Origin: Kappaphycus alvarezii
Taxonomy: Eukaryota; Rhodophyta; Florideophyceae; Gigartinales; Solieriaceae
Direction: 5' to 3'
NCBI GenBank assembly: GCA_002205965.3
Contig: NADL03000603.1
Span: 124,001-188,000 of the forward strand
DNA length: 64,000 nt
Shown: positions 10,248 to 22,569 of the stretch, one piece after another
Layout of the letters: every line of letters begins with the position of its first letter
Numbering within the stretch: position 1 is the stretch's first letter
Position numbers and translations under genes: made by a program
Notes under the pieces: generated by a model
The model's database searches: none
The model's input: only the letters and a program-made list of their open reading frames with translations
Told to the model about the DNA's origin: nothing

Positions 10248-12849
10248 CTCTGATGGTAAGGGACCAGACGACGTGCATGGATGGCCCTCCTTGATCTCTT
10301 CCCTGAGCTTGAACAGAGCTGATAGTGCGGGTGTCTTTCCTCCGTGACGATGCAAGGGTTCGAGTACTTGGTTTGGAAGGCCGGCCACTTCACAGCCTGC
10401 TGCATTGCTTTTCCATGTACTACAAGTACTTTAGAGCCAACTGAAAAGGTTCTGACTGCAGGTTCTGCATCCTTATTTCTTGTCTTGTTAGCGCGCGGTG
10501 TGATCTCCAGCCTTCGGTGGCCAGTAGTTCAACTTCCCTACTCTCTTCATCGATAATATTTGTTTCCATGTCTCTCTGTAACATTCTAGGAGCCCTTCCG
10601 TACATTAGCTCGAATGGTGAGCGTCCATTTCTTCCTCTTCTTCGACGGTAGCCGTATAACACTTTTGGTAAGGCATCTTCCCACTGGATTTCATTCTCCA
10701 CATAGTTTTCGATATTGCTCGTTTGATGGTTCCAACCATCCTCTCCGCTTTCCCGTTGGACATAGGAGCGTATGCGAGAACGGTCTTCAGCTGAATCCCT
10801 TTCTCTTCCAAAAAACGAAGCAGTGAAGTTGCAGTAAAACAAAGGGCGTTATCCGAGATGATCCTTTTTGGAAGACCAAACGGTTCAATTATTTCTTTTT
10901 CGATGAATCTCAGTACCACCTCAGCATTTGCCTCCTCAACTGCAACTGCTATTGGCCATCCAGTAAGATGTTCCACCCCTATAAGGAGATATTTGTTTCC
11001 GGAAGAAGTTTCCTTGAACGGGCCCGCGAAGTCAATTGAGAAGGTTTCAAAGAGACCGGAAACTGGAAAACTTAGAGTTGTCTTATACTTCCGTATTGGA
11101 GTGAATTTTTGGCAGTTGTCGCAGCTTTTCACGAAATTATAGACGTCCTTATGGATACCGGGCCACCAGAATCTCTCAGTTACGAATTTTTTGGTTGTTT
11201 CGAGATCCCAATGCCCTAGCTCATCATGGAAAGTCCTCAAGATCTTCATTCTTTCTTTCAAAGGGGCCACTAGTCGGGGACCGGCTTTAGTGTGCCGGAA
11301 GAGTTTCCCATTCCACAATGTAAAAGCCTTTTGATTCCTGCGTACCCAATTTCTGTGTTCAAGATCAACCTTTCTCATTTCTAGTCCATCGAGGAATTTG
11401 ATCAGTCCGTGAATATTAGCTTCGTACTCGTTATCGTTCGGCAACTGCAACTCGGCGACTCCGACGATGTCCTCCGAAGCTTTTTCATTTGGAATCAGTG
11501 CGTCCCTCAAGCGGGATAGGTAATCGGCAGGCTGATTATTGCGTCCGGGTCTATACACAATTTCAAACCGATATTCTGCGAAAATGTCGAGCCATCGGGC
11601 CAAGCGGTGATGTACATCCTTCTTTTGGAATGCTGTTTTAAGTGCCTGGTGATCAGTTATCAAGACAAATTTCTCGAGTGATAAAAGGTATACGCGAAAC
11701 TTTTTCAGCGCGAAGACGACAGCTAGCGCTTCTTTCTCGCAGACTGAGTATCTCTTTTCCGCATCATTCAGAGTTCGGCTTGCGAATTGAACAGGGTGTA
11801 GTCTTCCGTTTTCATCTTTTTGGGACAAAACGGCACCCAAAGACCGTTCTGAGGCATCTGTCTCCACAACGAATGGTCTCTTGAAATCTGGGTACATGAG
11901 AACTGGGGGGACACATAGCTTATCTTTAAGCTCCTTAAATGCAGTTTCCATTTCCTTGTTCCAGTAAAATTTTCCGTTCTTCGTAGTGCTGGCATGTAAC
12001 GGTGCTGCAGTCTTGGCGAAATCTTTGATAAATCTTCTGTAATATGAGGCCAGTCCTAAGAAGCTTCGGACCTCCGTCTTTGAAGCGGGCCTTGGTGCCA
12101 ACTTTATTTTTTTCGTTTTCTCTGGATCCACTCTAATTCCCTCTTGGTCGACGATATGACCGAGTAATTGGATAGAAGTTTTCGCAAAGAAGCATTTGCT
12201 CAACTTAATTTTCAAGCTATACTCCGATATCCTCTCCACAACTGTCTTGACGTGCGAGATGTGCTGATCCAATGTTTCTGAGAATATGACGACATCATCG
12301 ATATAGACTCTTGCGAATGGAAGTCCTTTCAAAACCTCGTTCATCATTCTTTGGAATGTAGCTGGTGCATTCATGAGACCAAAAGGCATCACTTCGAACC
12401 TGAACGTACCGGCTTTGCTGGTAAAGGTTGTTTTTTCCTTACATTTTTCATCCAATGGAATCTGCCAATAGCCAGTGTAAAGGTCAATTGAGGTGAAATA
12501 TCTCCCTCCTTCAGGTCTCGAGGATCTCCTCCATGTTCGGAATCGGAAATCGATCGGGTATCATTCTCTGGTTCAGTTGTCGGTAATCGACGCAAAAACG
12601 CAGCTTTCCATCCTTCTTTGGTGCGACCACAACTGGAAACGACCATGGGGATGAAACTGGTCGAATAATATCATTTTTCAGCATACTTGTAACATTTTCT
12701 GAGATAAATTGGTCATATTTTGGCGGTTGACGTCTAGGCTTGTGGTAAATCGGTTGAGTGTCGGTAAGTTCGAACGAGTGAGTAACCGGTACACTTGCTT
12801 GTCTTAAATCTGAAACGCTCCATGCAATTACTTCGGAAGATGTTAACAT
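10248..12849 (-). pseudogene. Pol region (RT, RNase H, integrase), family A copy 2
   Basis: A frame of 616 codons (10605-12455) holds the second half of RT with YIDD, then RNase H (ETDAS, KEALAVVF, ITDHQAL). The integrase follows with an intact zinc-binding region (HDELGH then CDNC) and the catalytic triad SIDFAGP, ISDNALCF and NGKAERM. The first part of RT (12511-12849) is in another frame, joined through a lesion near 12510 where copy 1 reads EDLKDG. Integrase breaks again near 10690 (Glu-Asn-Glu context) and 10480. The GPY/F-like end (about 10248-10440) closes with HARRLVPY. Catalytic residues are unchanged, so enzymatic decay is limited to frame lesions. Confidence 0.9.
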
Positions 12850-12860
12850 GTCGGATATTT

Positions 12861-15042
12861 TCAGTGAGGCGGGGCGGGAAGGTGCTGCACTTTTCCTTGG
12901 ATTTCTGCCATTTGGCGCCCTTTTTCTTCTTGATCCTCAACCTCAATATTTTGAAGGACCTCTTCCGTCGTGCTCACATCTTCATATATGGAATTCGACG
13001 TATTCTTATTTTCTTTGCAAAGGTAATCTTCTTTCATGCTCCGAATTCTGTCCTTTGATTCGATATCATCGCAAAAAAAAACACATTCGGGTTTCAAACT
13101 TATCCTAGAATTCCAGTCGTCATCTGTTTCAAACCCGGAATCATAATCGTCCCATGCCATGTTCATTACCCCCGAGGGTACCCTTTTCCACTTCCGAAAG
13201 TGTTAGTTGGTTCCGAATCTTCGCTGTCATAGCTAGAAGTGAAATCTTCACTGTCCGTTTCTTTTAAATCTTCAGGATGCGTGCTTTTGTCGAAATCCAG
13301 GGGCATCTTCACGGTTCTGCCGTCAATATTAACTGAAACCATTTGGTTGCCCAAGTCAATGCATGTTCCTAGTCTTTCCATTGTGGGGCAGCCAATGATT
13401 GCATCGAAAGGGAGATCCGGCATGACAAGAAAGTCTACATCAACTTTAGAGTCCCCAAAGAACACGGAAACCTTGTCAACAGTGCCCATGCATTTTGAGA
13501 CGGTTCCATCCGCTACAGTTATTTTTCGAGTCGTTGGAGTAATTTCGAGACCTAGATCTGTCACCAAAGTTTCTGAAATGAGGTTTGGAACAGCACCCGA
13601 ATCGAAGAGAGCTTGGGTTTTCATACCCAATACTTTGACTGGTACCAGCTTAAGACGTCTTGGTGCTGTCGAGGCCGATTGAAGAAACAGTTTCTTACCC
13701 TTAGCGGACTTATTAGACCTGATAATTTTTTTGAGTTCTTTTCTCGCATCCTCTGCGTCGCCCCTCAAAAGTTGACCAAACGTTATCCCAGTTGGGGCCG
13801 ATGCAAGCTCAGCCACCAAATTGTACCTCTTCACATACTCTAGTACGTCCTTAGAGATACTCTTAACTTTCTTACTCTTTTTCGTCTTCTTGGCCGGAGT
13901 GACTCCCACTCCTGGAACAACTTGATCAGACCTCTTGGTTCGAGGAGGTACAGGTGCTGGGATATGCTCCAGCATTCCATACTCTAGCCTAGGTTTCTTC
14001 GATAAAATGTTCCCTTCCCCATCCCTTTTTGTCACATTGACTTGACTAATCTCTTCAGCGATGGATACGTTACCGGCATCCGTCAACCTTTGATCCCTTC
14101 TATTTTGTAAGATTTTCACCTCTGGTCCTGACTCACTCCTTGCTTCCGATAAATTTGCTCTTCTGTTGTCTTTAGACCAGCAGTTACTTTCATGATGCCC
14201 ATATCGACCGCACTTTGCACAACGAGTGTTTCTATGTGGATTATCAGGACACCTGTTTGCAAAGTGTCCAGGCTTGTGACAGTAAGAACAGACTTCTGCG
14301 GCTTAGGGGCCCCAGACTGGTTCTTCTTAATGGTAAGAGTAAGGCTTTCCAACTGCGAGGTTATCATGTCAAGTCGATTATCGAATCGGGTTTCCAACCT
14401 TTCTTCCAAGTTTTTGACATCGCTCCTGACAGATTCTAATGCCGCTGCACTAGTAGCCGGCCTTTGATAATTCTTTTCAGGATGTACGATAGACATCGAT
14501 GTGCGGGTTTCCCTCGGTACCTCACTCAGTGACTGAAACGTCTCCGAATTTTTGACAAATTCTACTATGGTACCCTTCAGTTCATCAAAAGTGTGAGGGC
14601 CCTTGATGAGGAGGAAATCGGAGAGCCGCTTATCCCCCATAGCCGCCTTACGCAGCATTCCGTACTTGGCTTGGGCGTTGAACCCAGCCTTTTCATAAAG
14701 ATCACACAAGTACACCAATGAGCTTAACAAATCGTCGAAGTTGAGCCGGGCCTCTATGGCGGTACGAATCATCTCATCTGGTTCTACCTCCTTAGCATAC
14801 TCTTTCACAAGCCACTCACATACCTCACCGAAGTTACGCCCATTCCCGTTAAGAGACCACCCGTCGATAAACTTGGACTTATATTTGTGCTTTGCGTCAC
14901 CATGAAGATAGGCGAAGATACTTGCGGCCTTCTCTTCATCGCCCTTCTCTCGCATCACAACGTTGACATATGTGTAAAGAAACTCCTCAACGTCTTCAGT
15001 CTTGCCCCCTGTGAACGTTATACGAGCAGCATTGAGATCCAT
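12861..15042 (-). pseudogene. Gag-protease region, family A copy 2, frame-broken
   Basis: Gag starts at ATG 15040-15042 and stays open for 308 codons (14116-15042). Copy 2 lacks one base just before the first zinc knuckle (about 14305), so both CCHC knuckles are out of frame here. The next frame (13166-14119) carries the protease with Asp-Ser-Gly (about 13598). It stops at a TAA created by loss of one T at about 13165. The acidic linker towards RT continues in a further frame (12861-13166). Gag positions broken in copy 1 are open here and the reverse is also true. Confidence 0.85.
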
Positions 15043-15110
15043 GATTACAGAAAAGAAATCCCCCGAAGTGTTCCTTACTACTGCTCAACTCGAATACCTC
15101 GGGTGCAACC

Positions 15111-15128
15111 CCCTCCACAAGAGTACCA
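15111..15128 (-). promoter_or_regulatory. Primer-binding site, family A copy 2
   Basis: Minus-strand TGGTACTCTTGTGGAGGG lies two bases inside the 5' LTR end. It is identical to the site in copy 1. Confidence 0.7.
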
Positions 15129-15130
15129 AA

Positions 15131-15848
15131 TGATAGGGGTAAATCGGCGGGGGAAGAGATCCTCAGAACCAATTACCCTGAGAAGGAGGTGTTGCGAGCG
15201 ACAAAAGTGCTACCGTGGTATTGTTGAACGAACAAAAGGGAGTGTATATAGAAGAGAGTTGAGAAGCTACAAGCAAGTATAAAAGGGGCAGGGTCTACCA
15301 CCGACGCTCTGCGACTAGCGTAAGAAAAAGTTTTTGGGTCTGAAGTTGACTCTCAACTTCCTACTACTCGGGACTTGGCTTGAAGTTGTCTGCCAACTTG
15401 CTTCACCTCCACTAAAGGAAGCAGTTTACTCGGCTTATATAGACTTTTGGCTACCCCAAAAGTCTCAAACAAACATACTAATAACCATAAAATGTATTCA
15501 CGGTAATCGTGTGAACCAGAGAGACTATTAGAAGATATTTCCTCAAGGTAAATATCTAGGTGCCATACCCATGCCAGCCACCCATCGGCCAGGGGTGGGA
15601 ATTGATGTGGCCATTATATAGACCTTTCAGAGCTACTTGTAGTATCACCCACAACCTGGAACTGTACTGACATCTACTATGACAGCGTGTCCTAAAATGA
15701 AAAAAATCAACCGATGAATTTGCCACACTCACCCAAATTAAAAATATCTTGCAAATTCAAAAACTGTAAAAATATCTTCCCAATTCCGATACTGTATACA
15801 ATCATGGTCCTCATCTAGATTTTTTTCGTTGCGACTTTGCGCACATCA
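15131..15848 (-). repeat. 5' LTR of family A copy 2 (718 bp)
   Basis: It is the inverse of the family A LTR and ends at GCGCACATCA, followed by the target duplicate ATATG. The TATA box appears on the plus strand as CTTATATA at 15434-15441, so transcription would run leftwards into gag. The repeated AATATCTT/CTGTA units of U3 lie at about 15735-15800. Confidence 0.95.
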
Positions 15849-16069
15849 ATATGCTTGGGATTTCCCCACTCGTCTTAGTATGTCTTGGCCGCTCTGACCG
15901 TCACGTATGGGTATAATACCCACTTGTGTTTAGGATCAACCTCCGATGTGGATGGGTTTTCTCCTTCCTTTGCCTAACTGTCACTACTGTAGTGGCAGTA
16001 GGACTTGCTTCTTGTCGGCTATTGTCGCCACTATGCTTGGGTATAGTACCAATTTTGTTTGAGGTCTAC

Positions 16070-17300
16070 CTACTGCTTAACTTGGGATCGCTCCACTCGT
16101 GCTTGAGGGTTATCCTCTGGCATGCTTGGGACTCCCCGCTCGTCTACCCTGCTCCTGTACGGTTGGTACATTCGGGACTTGGACTGTGTTATGGGGTACC
16201 CCCCTTCTTCACTGGCATCAGATGCCGCTCCTCTCGGAGGTTGAACTGGGGTTGGTGCCCATACGACACGATCAACGTATATCCTTTCTTGATCGTCCTC
16301 TATCTTTATCACGACAGTCTTGTCGGTGATATCAATGACCTTATAGAGTACATCGGCTACGGGGCCAGCTTGAGCTTGAAGTATGTTTGCTCCAATACTA
16401 TTTGCGCACAAAGACGTGAGAACCTCTCTCAATTTGCTTACGCGTACTGCGTACTTGGCGGTCAAAGTTTCTTTTGTACTGCTGTTGGCTCTTTGCCATT
16501 TCCTTTCTGGCGGTCGACATCAATTACCTAAGCCAACTTTGCCACTTGAGGGCATACTGTGTCCGATCCGGGAGTTACTCTACCTCAGGCTCTGCGTCAA
16601 CTGCGAGCGCTGGAGGCGGTCTACTGAGCACGAGCTCAAATTGCACCACCTTGTTTGTGGTATGCGGTTGAGTGTTATACGCAACAGGTTAGGGCATCTG
16701 TGAACAGATCCCAGTCGCACGGGTGGTCGGCGACATAATGACGTAATGCTTTCAAAATGGTTCGGTTGAACCGCTCGACTTGTCCATTGCACTGCGGATG
16801 GTAGGTGATAGTGAAGAGGTTCTTCACTCCCAAAACCTTGCAGATGCTTTGGAACAACTTGGCCACAAACTGGGGGCCATTATCAGAGATTAATATCTTT
16901 GGTGGTCCATAGACGAAGACCCAGTGGTGAAAAAATGCCTTTGCGACATCCATAGCGGGTATCTTCCGCATTGGTACAGTGCGTACCAATTTGGAATAGC
17001 GGTCGACAATGACCAAAAGGTAGCGATTACCACGCTTGGAGCGGATCCATTCCCCAGTATATCGATGGAGACAAACTCCAATGGTTCCCTAGCCGAGAAG
17101 AGCTTCAAAGCTGTCGACGATCGTCGTAGCTCGACTCGCTCACGTGCGCCATCAGCGTAATTACTTACTGTTTTGTAGCAATCGACGGCTATGGCAGGCC
17201 AATAGAAGTATCTGCGAAGTGCATGATACAACTTGCGGCCTCCGGGTGACCGGCCAATGATGAGTAATGAATCAAGTACAGTACGCGCGGTTACAGCGTA
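16070..17300 (-). pseudogene. Integrase and C-terminal tail of element 3
   Basis: The integrase core is obvious at 16675-17016: VIVDRYSK (first Asp), ISDNGPQF (second Asp) and NGQVERFNRT (Glu), spaced as in Ty3/gypsy. Upstream, 16890-17231 holds the region before the core in another frame, including LRRYFYWPAIAVDCY. The HHCC finger is degraded. Downstream, 16070-16465 is a 131-codon frame with IDITDKTVVIKIEDDQERIY, which resembles the post-core beta-barrel part rather than a chromodomain. Breaks between the frames show inactivity. Confidence 0.85.
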
Positions 17301-19440
17301 ACTGGCATAACAATTTGAGGAGACGACTCCACTAAGCGGACAACAGGTCCAAGATCGTTCAACGCGAAAGGCAACCCCTCCCCCCCGTTAAGCCGAGAGC
17401 AGATCTGGGTGCAGAACGTATCCTCGAGCTGAGCGGTGAGGAGTTCCTCTATTGGGATGCGACGAAGCATCTCGACCGAGGATACCGTGACTCAGCGACA
17501 AGAAGCTGGTCATGGTCCTCGTGCTTCTTGGACATAAGTCCATCGAGATCACACATGAGACATAATGTCTTCGTGGACTCGTTGGGAATGTCCCCACTTT
17601 GGTATCCGAAGAAGTCCCACTCTGGGCTGCGAAGTTCTCAGGCGAACTCTGGTTAACTGAATTTTCATGCGTCCTATCTTGAGCAAAATTCTCACTGTGA
17701 GTTGTAAACTCAATCTTAGCGCTACTGTCATCGACACAGAAACATGGATCTCAAGATCCTCTTGAGTTGTCGTCTCACCAATGTTTTTAACCTGGACAAA
17801 GCGTCCGCTTGGCAGTTCTTAATGCCCTTCTTGTACTTGACAGTGAAGTGAATTCTGAGAGGCGAAGCCGCAACGCATCAAACCTGCAGAGGAATCATTG
17901 ATCTCCATGAGCCAACGCAAGGCAGAGTGGTCTGTGTTGACCTCGAAGTGCTCGAGCTGTAGGTATGCGCGCAAGGTCGTTAACGACTACACCACGCGAG
18001 CACTCCTTCTAAGGCTCGGAGTAATTCTACCCTGCGGCGATCAGCGAGCGGCTCCAAAAGACAAGTGGTTTTCGACTACCATCCGGATAGGTCTGAAACA
18101 TGCACATCCGACCTGGTAGTCAGAACTGTCGGTATCGACACTACATGGCAAATCTGCCTTAGGGAGAGCGAGCACTGGGGGTGTCGTGACCCGCTCAACC
18201 AATGTGCGAAATGGACTCAATTGTTCATCATTGAACTCTGGAAGCGTGAACACTTGCTCCATACGGAGCAATTTGTTCAAAGGGGCAGCAATGTGCGAGT
18301 ATCGAGGCACAAACCTGCGATCCATATTGCACAAGCCCAAGAATGACCTCAACTCTTTCTGGACACGTGGCGGTTTCGCCAATCGAAGCGCGGCACTGAC
18401 TGCTTTATCTGTTTTCCAACCTATCCGGCCGAATAACATGGCCAAGATACTTTACAGTATCGCGGAAGAGGTCGCACTTCTTCATGTTCAGCGAAAATCC
18501 TACGTTACTGAGGATAGTGAGGATTTCGTCAACGTTACGGTAATGCGTCTCGATGACCTTGGAATAGATGATCAAATCATCCAAGGAGACAAGGCATGAT
18601 TGCCATTTCAATCTTGCGAGCAAGATGTCAAGGGCGCGCTGGAAAGTCGCTGGGGCATTGGTAAGGCCAAATAGCATTCGTTTGAAACGAGACAAGCCAG
18701 AGTGGCAAATGAAAGCCGTTTTGTCGCGGTCTTTGTCCGCGACTGGCACTTGCCAGTATCCGTAATTACAATCCAACGTGGTGAAGATGGTGGAGTCACC
18801 GAGTGAGTCGATGCACTCATCCATCTTCGGGATCGGGTAGGTGTCTCGGACTGTCATGGCGTTCAACCGCCGACAGTCAATGCAGAACCGAAACCATCCG
18901 TCCTTTTTTGGAGCGAACACCACAGGCGACGCCCAAGGCAACGATGTTGGATATATTACGCCATTTCTGAGCATGCGCTCAACTTCCGACCGAACAACCT
19001 CCCGTTGCTTGGGTCCTGCCCGATAAGGTGGACTACCGAACGGCCTTGACCCTGGTATAAGGTTAATGTGGTGTTCGGTCGTGGTGATTTCACCAAGTGC
19101 GCCGTTCCACATGTTATGGAACTGCATGAGAAGCTCTCTCACTCGTTGCTGATGAGCCTCTGGTAGATGGTCGACATGAATGTCTCCCTCATCTAGCATT
19201 TTTGCCGTATTGTACTCAAGGGTTTTCTTCAACCTCTCGTCCACCTCACCCGTTTCCGTGAGGAATATGGGTTCTGGCGTTGCCTCCTGAGGCGCAATAC
19301 CCAACACCTGGCCAACGGTTATGTGACTGGGAAGCACGGCCGTGGGGTGTGGCAATGCTAGGCCAAGGACCAAGCCTTTCATCAGATTCTGCGGTTTTGG
19401 GCTGAAGTTCGCCACAAGGATACCGAAGCATTCGTCTTCG
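17301..19440 (-). pseudogene. RT and RNase H of element 3
   Basis: An open stretch of 336 codons (18405-19415) covers the protease-RT spacer and RT. It contains PKKDGWFRFCIDCRRLN, the FGLTNAPATFQ block and CLVSLDDLIIYS. The catalytic box is therefore SLDD instead of YLDD, a change expected to disable RT. The RT tail and RNase H start (CSVDTDSSDYQVG) lie at 18041-18445 in the next frame. 17301-18040 is too decayed for a continuous frame, although RNase H-like codons are present on the minus strand. Confidence 0.85.
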
Positions 19441-19970
19441 ATTACTTGGGCTACCCATTAGTGGCAAGTATGCATCTTTGCTCGTACAGAGCTTGACGCG
19501 GCTGGATGAAAATGACTCCAGCGCGTTTGGTGGTAACTTGTACCAGTTTTTGCGACATTGCGGGGATCACATCGGGACACGCAACGCGAATCTTTGGCGA
19601 TGTACGCCCTTTCACTTGGTCAAACTCCAACTCAGGTGGGAGTGGAACCGCTCTTGGCGCTCTCGCCAACGGACGTCGCACGATCAGGACATAAGATCCG
19701 TCTGTGCGGCGACTCTTTCACAGACCATGAAGTCAACTTTGACTAAGAGACGCCCAAGACGGACAACAAGGGGTACTGTCCCCATAGCGAGACCTTTTTT
19801 GCAATTGGCATCGGTAATGTGCGGCATCGGGCCATACCGGACACAGTCCAAGATAAAGGTTGGTAACAACTATTTACGAATGAATTTGGGGCCTACCCTA
19901 GTATCTAAGACGGACAACTGTCTTAACATGGTACCGGTGGTGGGTCCTACTTCGGAATACACCTTGTAAT
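19441..19970 (-). pseudogene. Protease region of element 3
   Basis: A retropepsin-like segment reads VLDTRVGPKFI near 19875-19910. The usual Asp-Thr-Gly is Asp-Thr-Arg, so the enzyme would be dead. One nonsense codon (about 19870) separates it from the following 19684-19869 frame, and another frame (19451-19681) leads into RT. It sits between gag and RT as expected. Confidence 0.7.
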
Positions 19971-20131
19971 TCCTTTTGGCCATGACGAATACGTCTGCCG
20001 CGTTGCCCTTCTTTTTGAGCACATGTCGCCTCCATGGACGGTTTAGCTTGAGGAGGTGTTTCCTTGTAAGCTGTTGATATGAGGGTAATTCCTCAGCAGT
20101 GGGATGTTTCCCAGATTTGTCTCTTGGCTTG

Positions 20132-22318
20132 TTAACTGAGCGGGTCCTTATCCATGGTCGACCCTTGGCTTGAAGAACCATGGATGAGTTCCCAGTATAG
20201 GGAACATGAACCCTGCCTAGATTTCGCCGGGGCGTTGTTATCTGCAGGACGTTGCAGGATAACAGGGTGGCGTTCATTCGCAACTGGAGCTGGACGGGGC
20301 GTCGACGAGTCTGCGGGTGACACATCAGCGTTCAACGCAGCACGCGCCCATTCATAACTCTTTTTCGGTACAAGGCCCTTTTCATCTTGAGTCAAAGACT
20401 CATAATTGGTCACAATGACCGCCAATTCGCGCACCGGGAGTTTGCACTCCGGCAATATATGCCCTTTAGCGTAACAAATGTGGCATATTATGGTACGTGG
20501 AAGTCGGTCCTGCCAACCTGGACGCATTCGGTCTACATACGGAGCATACTCCTGAAAGGCAACACGGGGTGCATGTACTGTACGTCCACCCATGGCCAAG
20601 AGAGGATCATCCTCATAAGTTGAGGAGTCCACAGTGGTGATCGGTAGAGCCGACGTCGGGATCGAAGATTCAGCTTGAATCACATACGCTTCTCCCTCAC
20701 CATACCGAGAAACATGCTCACGTTGGGAAGATCCCTTGCGGAATTCTTCCGAAAACTCAGCCATCAGCGCACCCGAGGGTCGCGATTTGGGCTTGAGTAA
20801 TGGCATAACTGCCGGTCTTGCGCGGGGAACGTTCGTGCGTGCACGGTACGTATCCCCTTCATCCTGTGCAAAGTGAGCAATCTGTTCAAATATAAGGCAG
20901 CGCCGAGACGCTTCCCTATACCTGGCAACAATCGACCTTGTGGCTGGATTCAGACCATCAATGAAATACGTGGTCTTCTCCCACTCTGGTAATACATTCC
21001 CACAACGGTTAGGGTCTCATCCTCACCGGGCCTTTGAACCAATGCACGCAACTGCTAGATAGCAGCGCAGATGGCGTTGGGGGTTTCTTACGTACGCAAA
21101 AAGTACTGTGCGGCCCCGGCCAATTGGAGACTCCTCCACTCGAGCGTGACGGTGACGTCTGAACGCTGCGGAACTGGGCCGCCGCCGCCCCTTCAACATG
21201 TAGAGGAGAGCGATGAAGGCCTGCACCTCGCTCATTTTGAGCGTGTCGGCTTCGCTCAGAAACCTGGAAAGAAATTTCCAATATGAGAATGGGGTCTTCC
21301 CCAGAAAATGAACAATCGTTCAGAGTAAGCTCCAGGCGCTTAATCTGGTCTCTCACCTTTCCTGTCTGGCGTCCAGTGCGACTGTGGCTGGTATTTTCCA
21401 ATCGATAGGTCCTGTACGACAGAGCGTTGTCGAAGTGGGGGTTGTTGGGTTTGAGCTCCTTCAAACCCTTCACCTTTTTGCGTACATGCGCAACTCTGAG
21501 CATTTGCTCACTTTCTGACGAATCGGCACTGGATGAAGATTATCCTTCGTCCGAACTCGACGTAGACGTACTGTCCGACGATGACGAACTATCGACCAGG
21601 TCTGGGCGTCTGCCTTTGTGTTTGCGACGGCCACGATGGCCCTTCGCATGACGCTTCTTGCCGTGACGGCGGCTGCGTCTTTTGGACTTACTGTCCACCT
21701 ACTGATCTTGGGCATTCCCCAAATCAAGCAGGTCTACGGGAAACAAGTTCACATCGGCATTATTGCCCTTGAGGAGCTACCGCCATGTTCTGCACGTGGT
21801 GGGGCGCTGCCGTTAAGGGTGCGGGCGTTGCTCCGCGTCTCTATCAACTGGTTGACGTCCCAGCGAAGGGTACGCAACTCATTCAAAATGGCATTATAGC
21901 CAACTGTGGTCACGCTATCGACCTTTTGGGCTAAGCCCACAACTTTCGTTTCCGTTTGCTCTGCTCCTGTTGCAGAGCTGCGGAGATCAGCGACGATTTC
22001 GTCAAGACGACGCGTCAAAGCCTCATAGATGTTGCGATCCGCCTGTTGGCAAATTTCCTTGATCACTGTTTGGTCAAAGACCTTTTCGACGTCGTCGTCA
22101 TGTTGACTACTCGCCTGTGCACTCCGTTCCGCAGAAGCGGAGGGACTGGTTGAGGGTCTCGTGAGAGCTTTCCCAGCTTGAATTGACTCTGTTCCAGTCG
22201 TGGACTTCCATTCGGTCGCATCACGCGACACTGAGGTGTCCTGTAGTTTGGAGAATTCCCCGCTTGGCGTGGCGGCCGCCTCCCTAAGTGGGACTGCGAT
22301 GCCTTCCGTTAGTTCCAT
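20132..22318 (-). pseudogene. Gag of element 3
   Basis: The upstream frame (21749-22318, 189 codons) is Ser/Ala/Glu-rich with a coiled-coil-like stretch. The middle (21009-21503) is broken. The downstream frame (20132-20806, 224 codons) carries one zinc knuckle CHICYAKGHILPEC (C-x2-C-x4-H-x4-C), typical of a retroelement nucleocapsid. Several frame changes separate the pieces. Confidence 0.75.
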
Positions 22319-22550
22319 CGGTGAAACGTCGGGTGCTCCTGGCCAAATGCGGCCTCGATTTCCAGACTGGCCCTGCGCGATCCGGCGCGTTAATGGGTCT
22401 ATGGCGGACTCGCCTTTGCTGCCTTACGAGAGGCAATTCCAAAGCTACCAGAAGTGCTAATTCAAGAGTGGTTACAGTAACCGGTGAGAAGAGTGGTGAA
22501 AACACCAAAGAAATGCGCCGAAGCGTTCTAGGACGGAGGACCAGTTTTTT

Positions 22551-22565
22551 GGTGCAATGTCACCA
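22551..22565 (-). promoter_or_regulatory. Possible primer-binding site of element 3
   Basis: Minus-strand TTGGTGACATTGCACC lies four bases after a candidate LTR end (GTCCCA, 22570 on the plus coordinate). The position fits, but the tRNA was not identified. Confidence 0.35.
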
Positions 22566-22569
22566 ATAT

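Larger units (their letters stand above)
8332..15848 (-). mobile_element. Ty3/gypsy retrotransposon, family A copy 2 (complete, 7517 bp)
   Basis: Both LTRs (719 and 718 bp), primer site, polypurine tract and the whole coding body are present. The 5-bp target duplication ATATG is perfect (8327-8331 and 15849-15853). It is nearly identical to copy 1 but in opposite orientation. It lies in element 3, whose sequence is continuous across the insertion. RT to integrase is one long open frame (10605-12455, 616 codons), better preserved than in copy 1. Gag and the gag-pol junction carry one-base indels. LTR-LTR differences are few and mostly indels, indicating a recent insertion or assembly noise. 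Confidence 0.97.
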
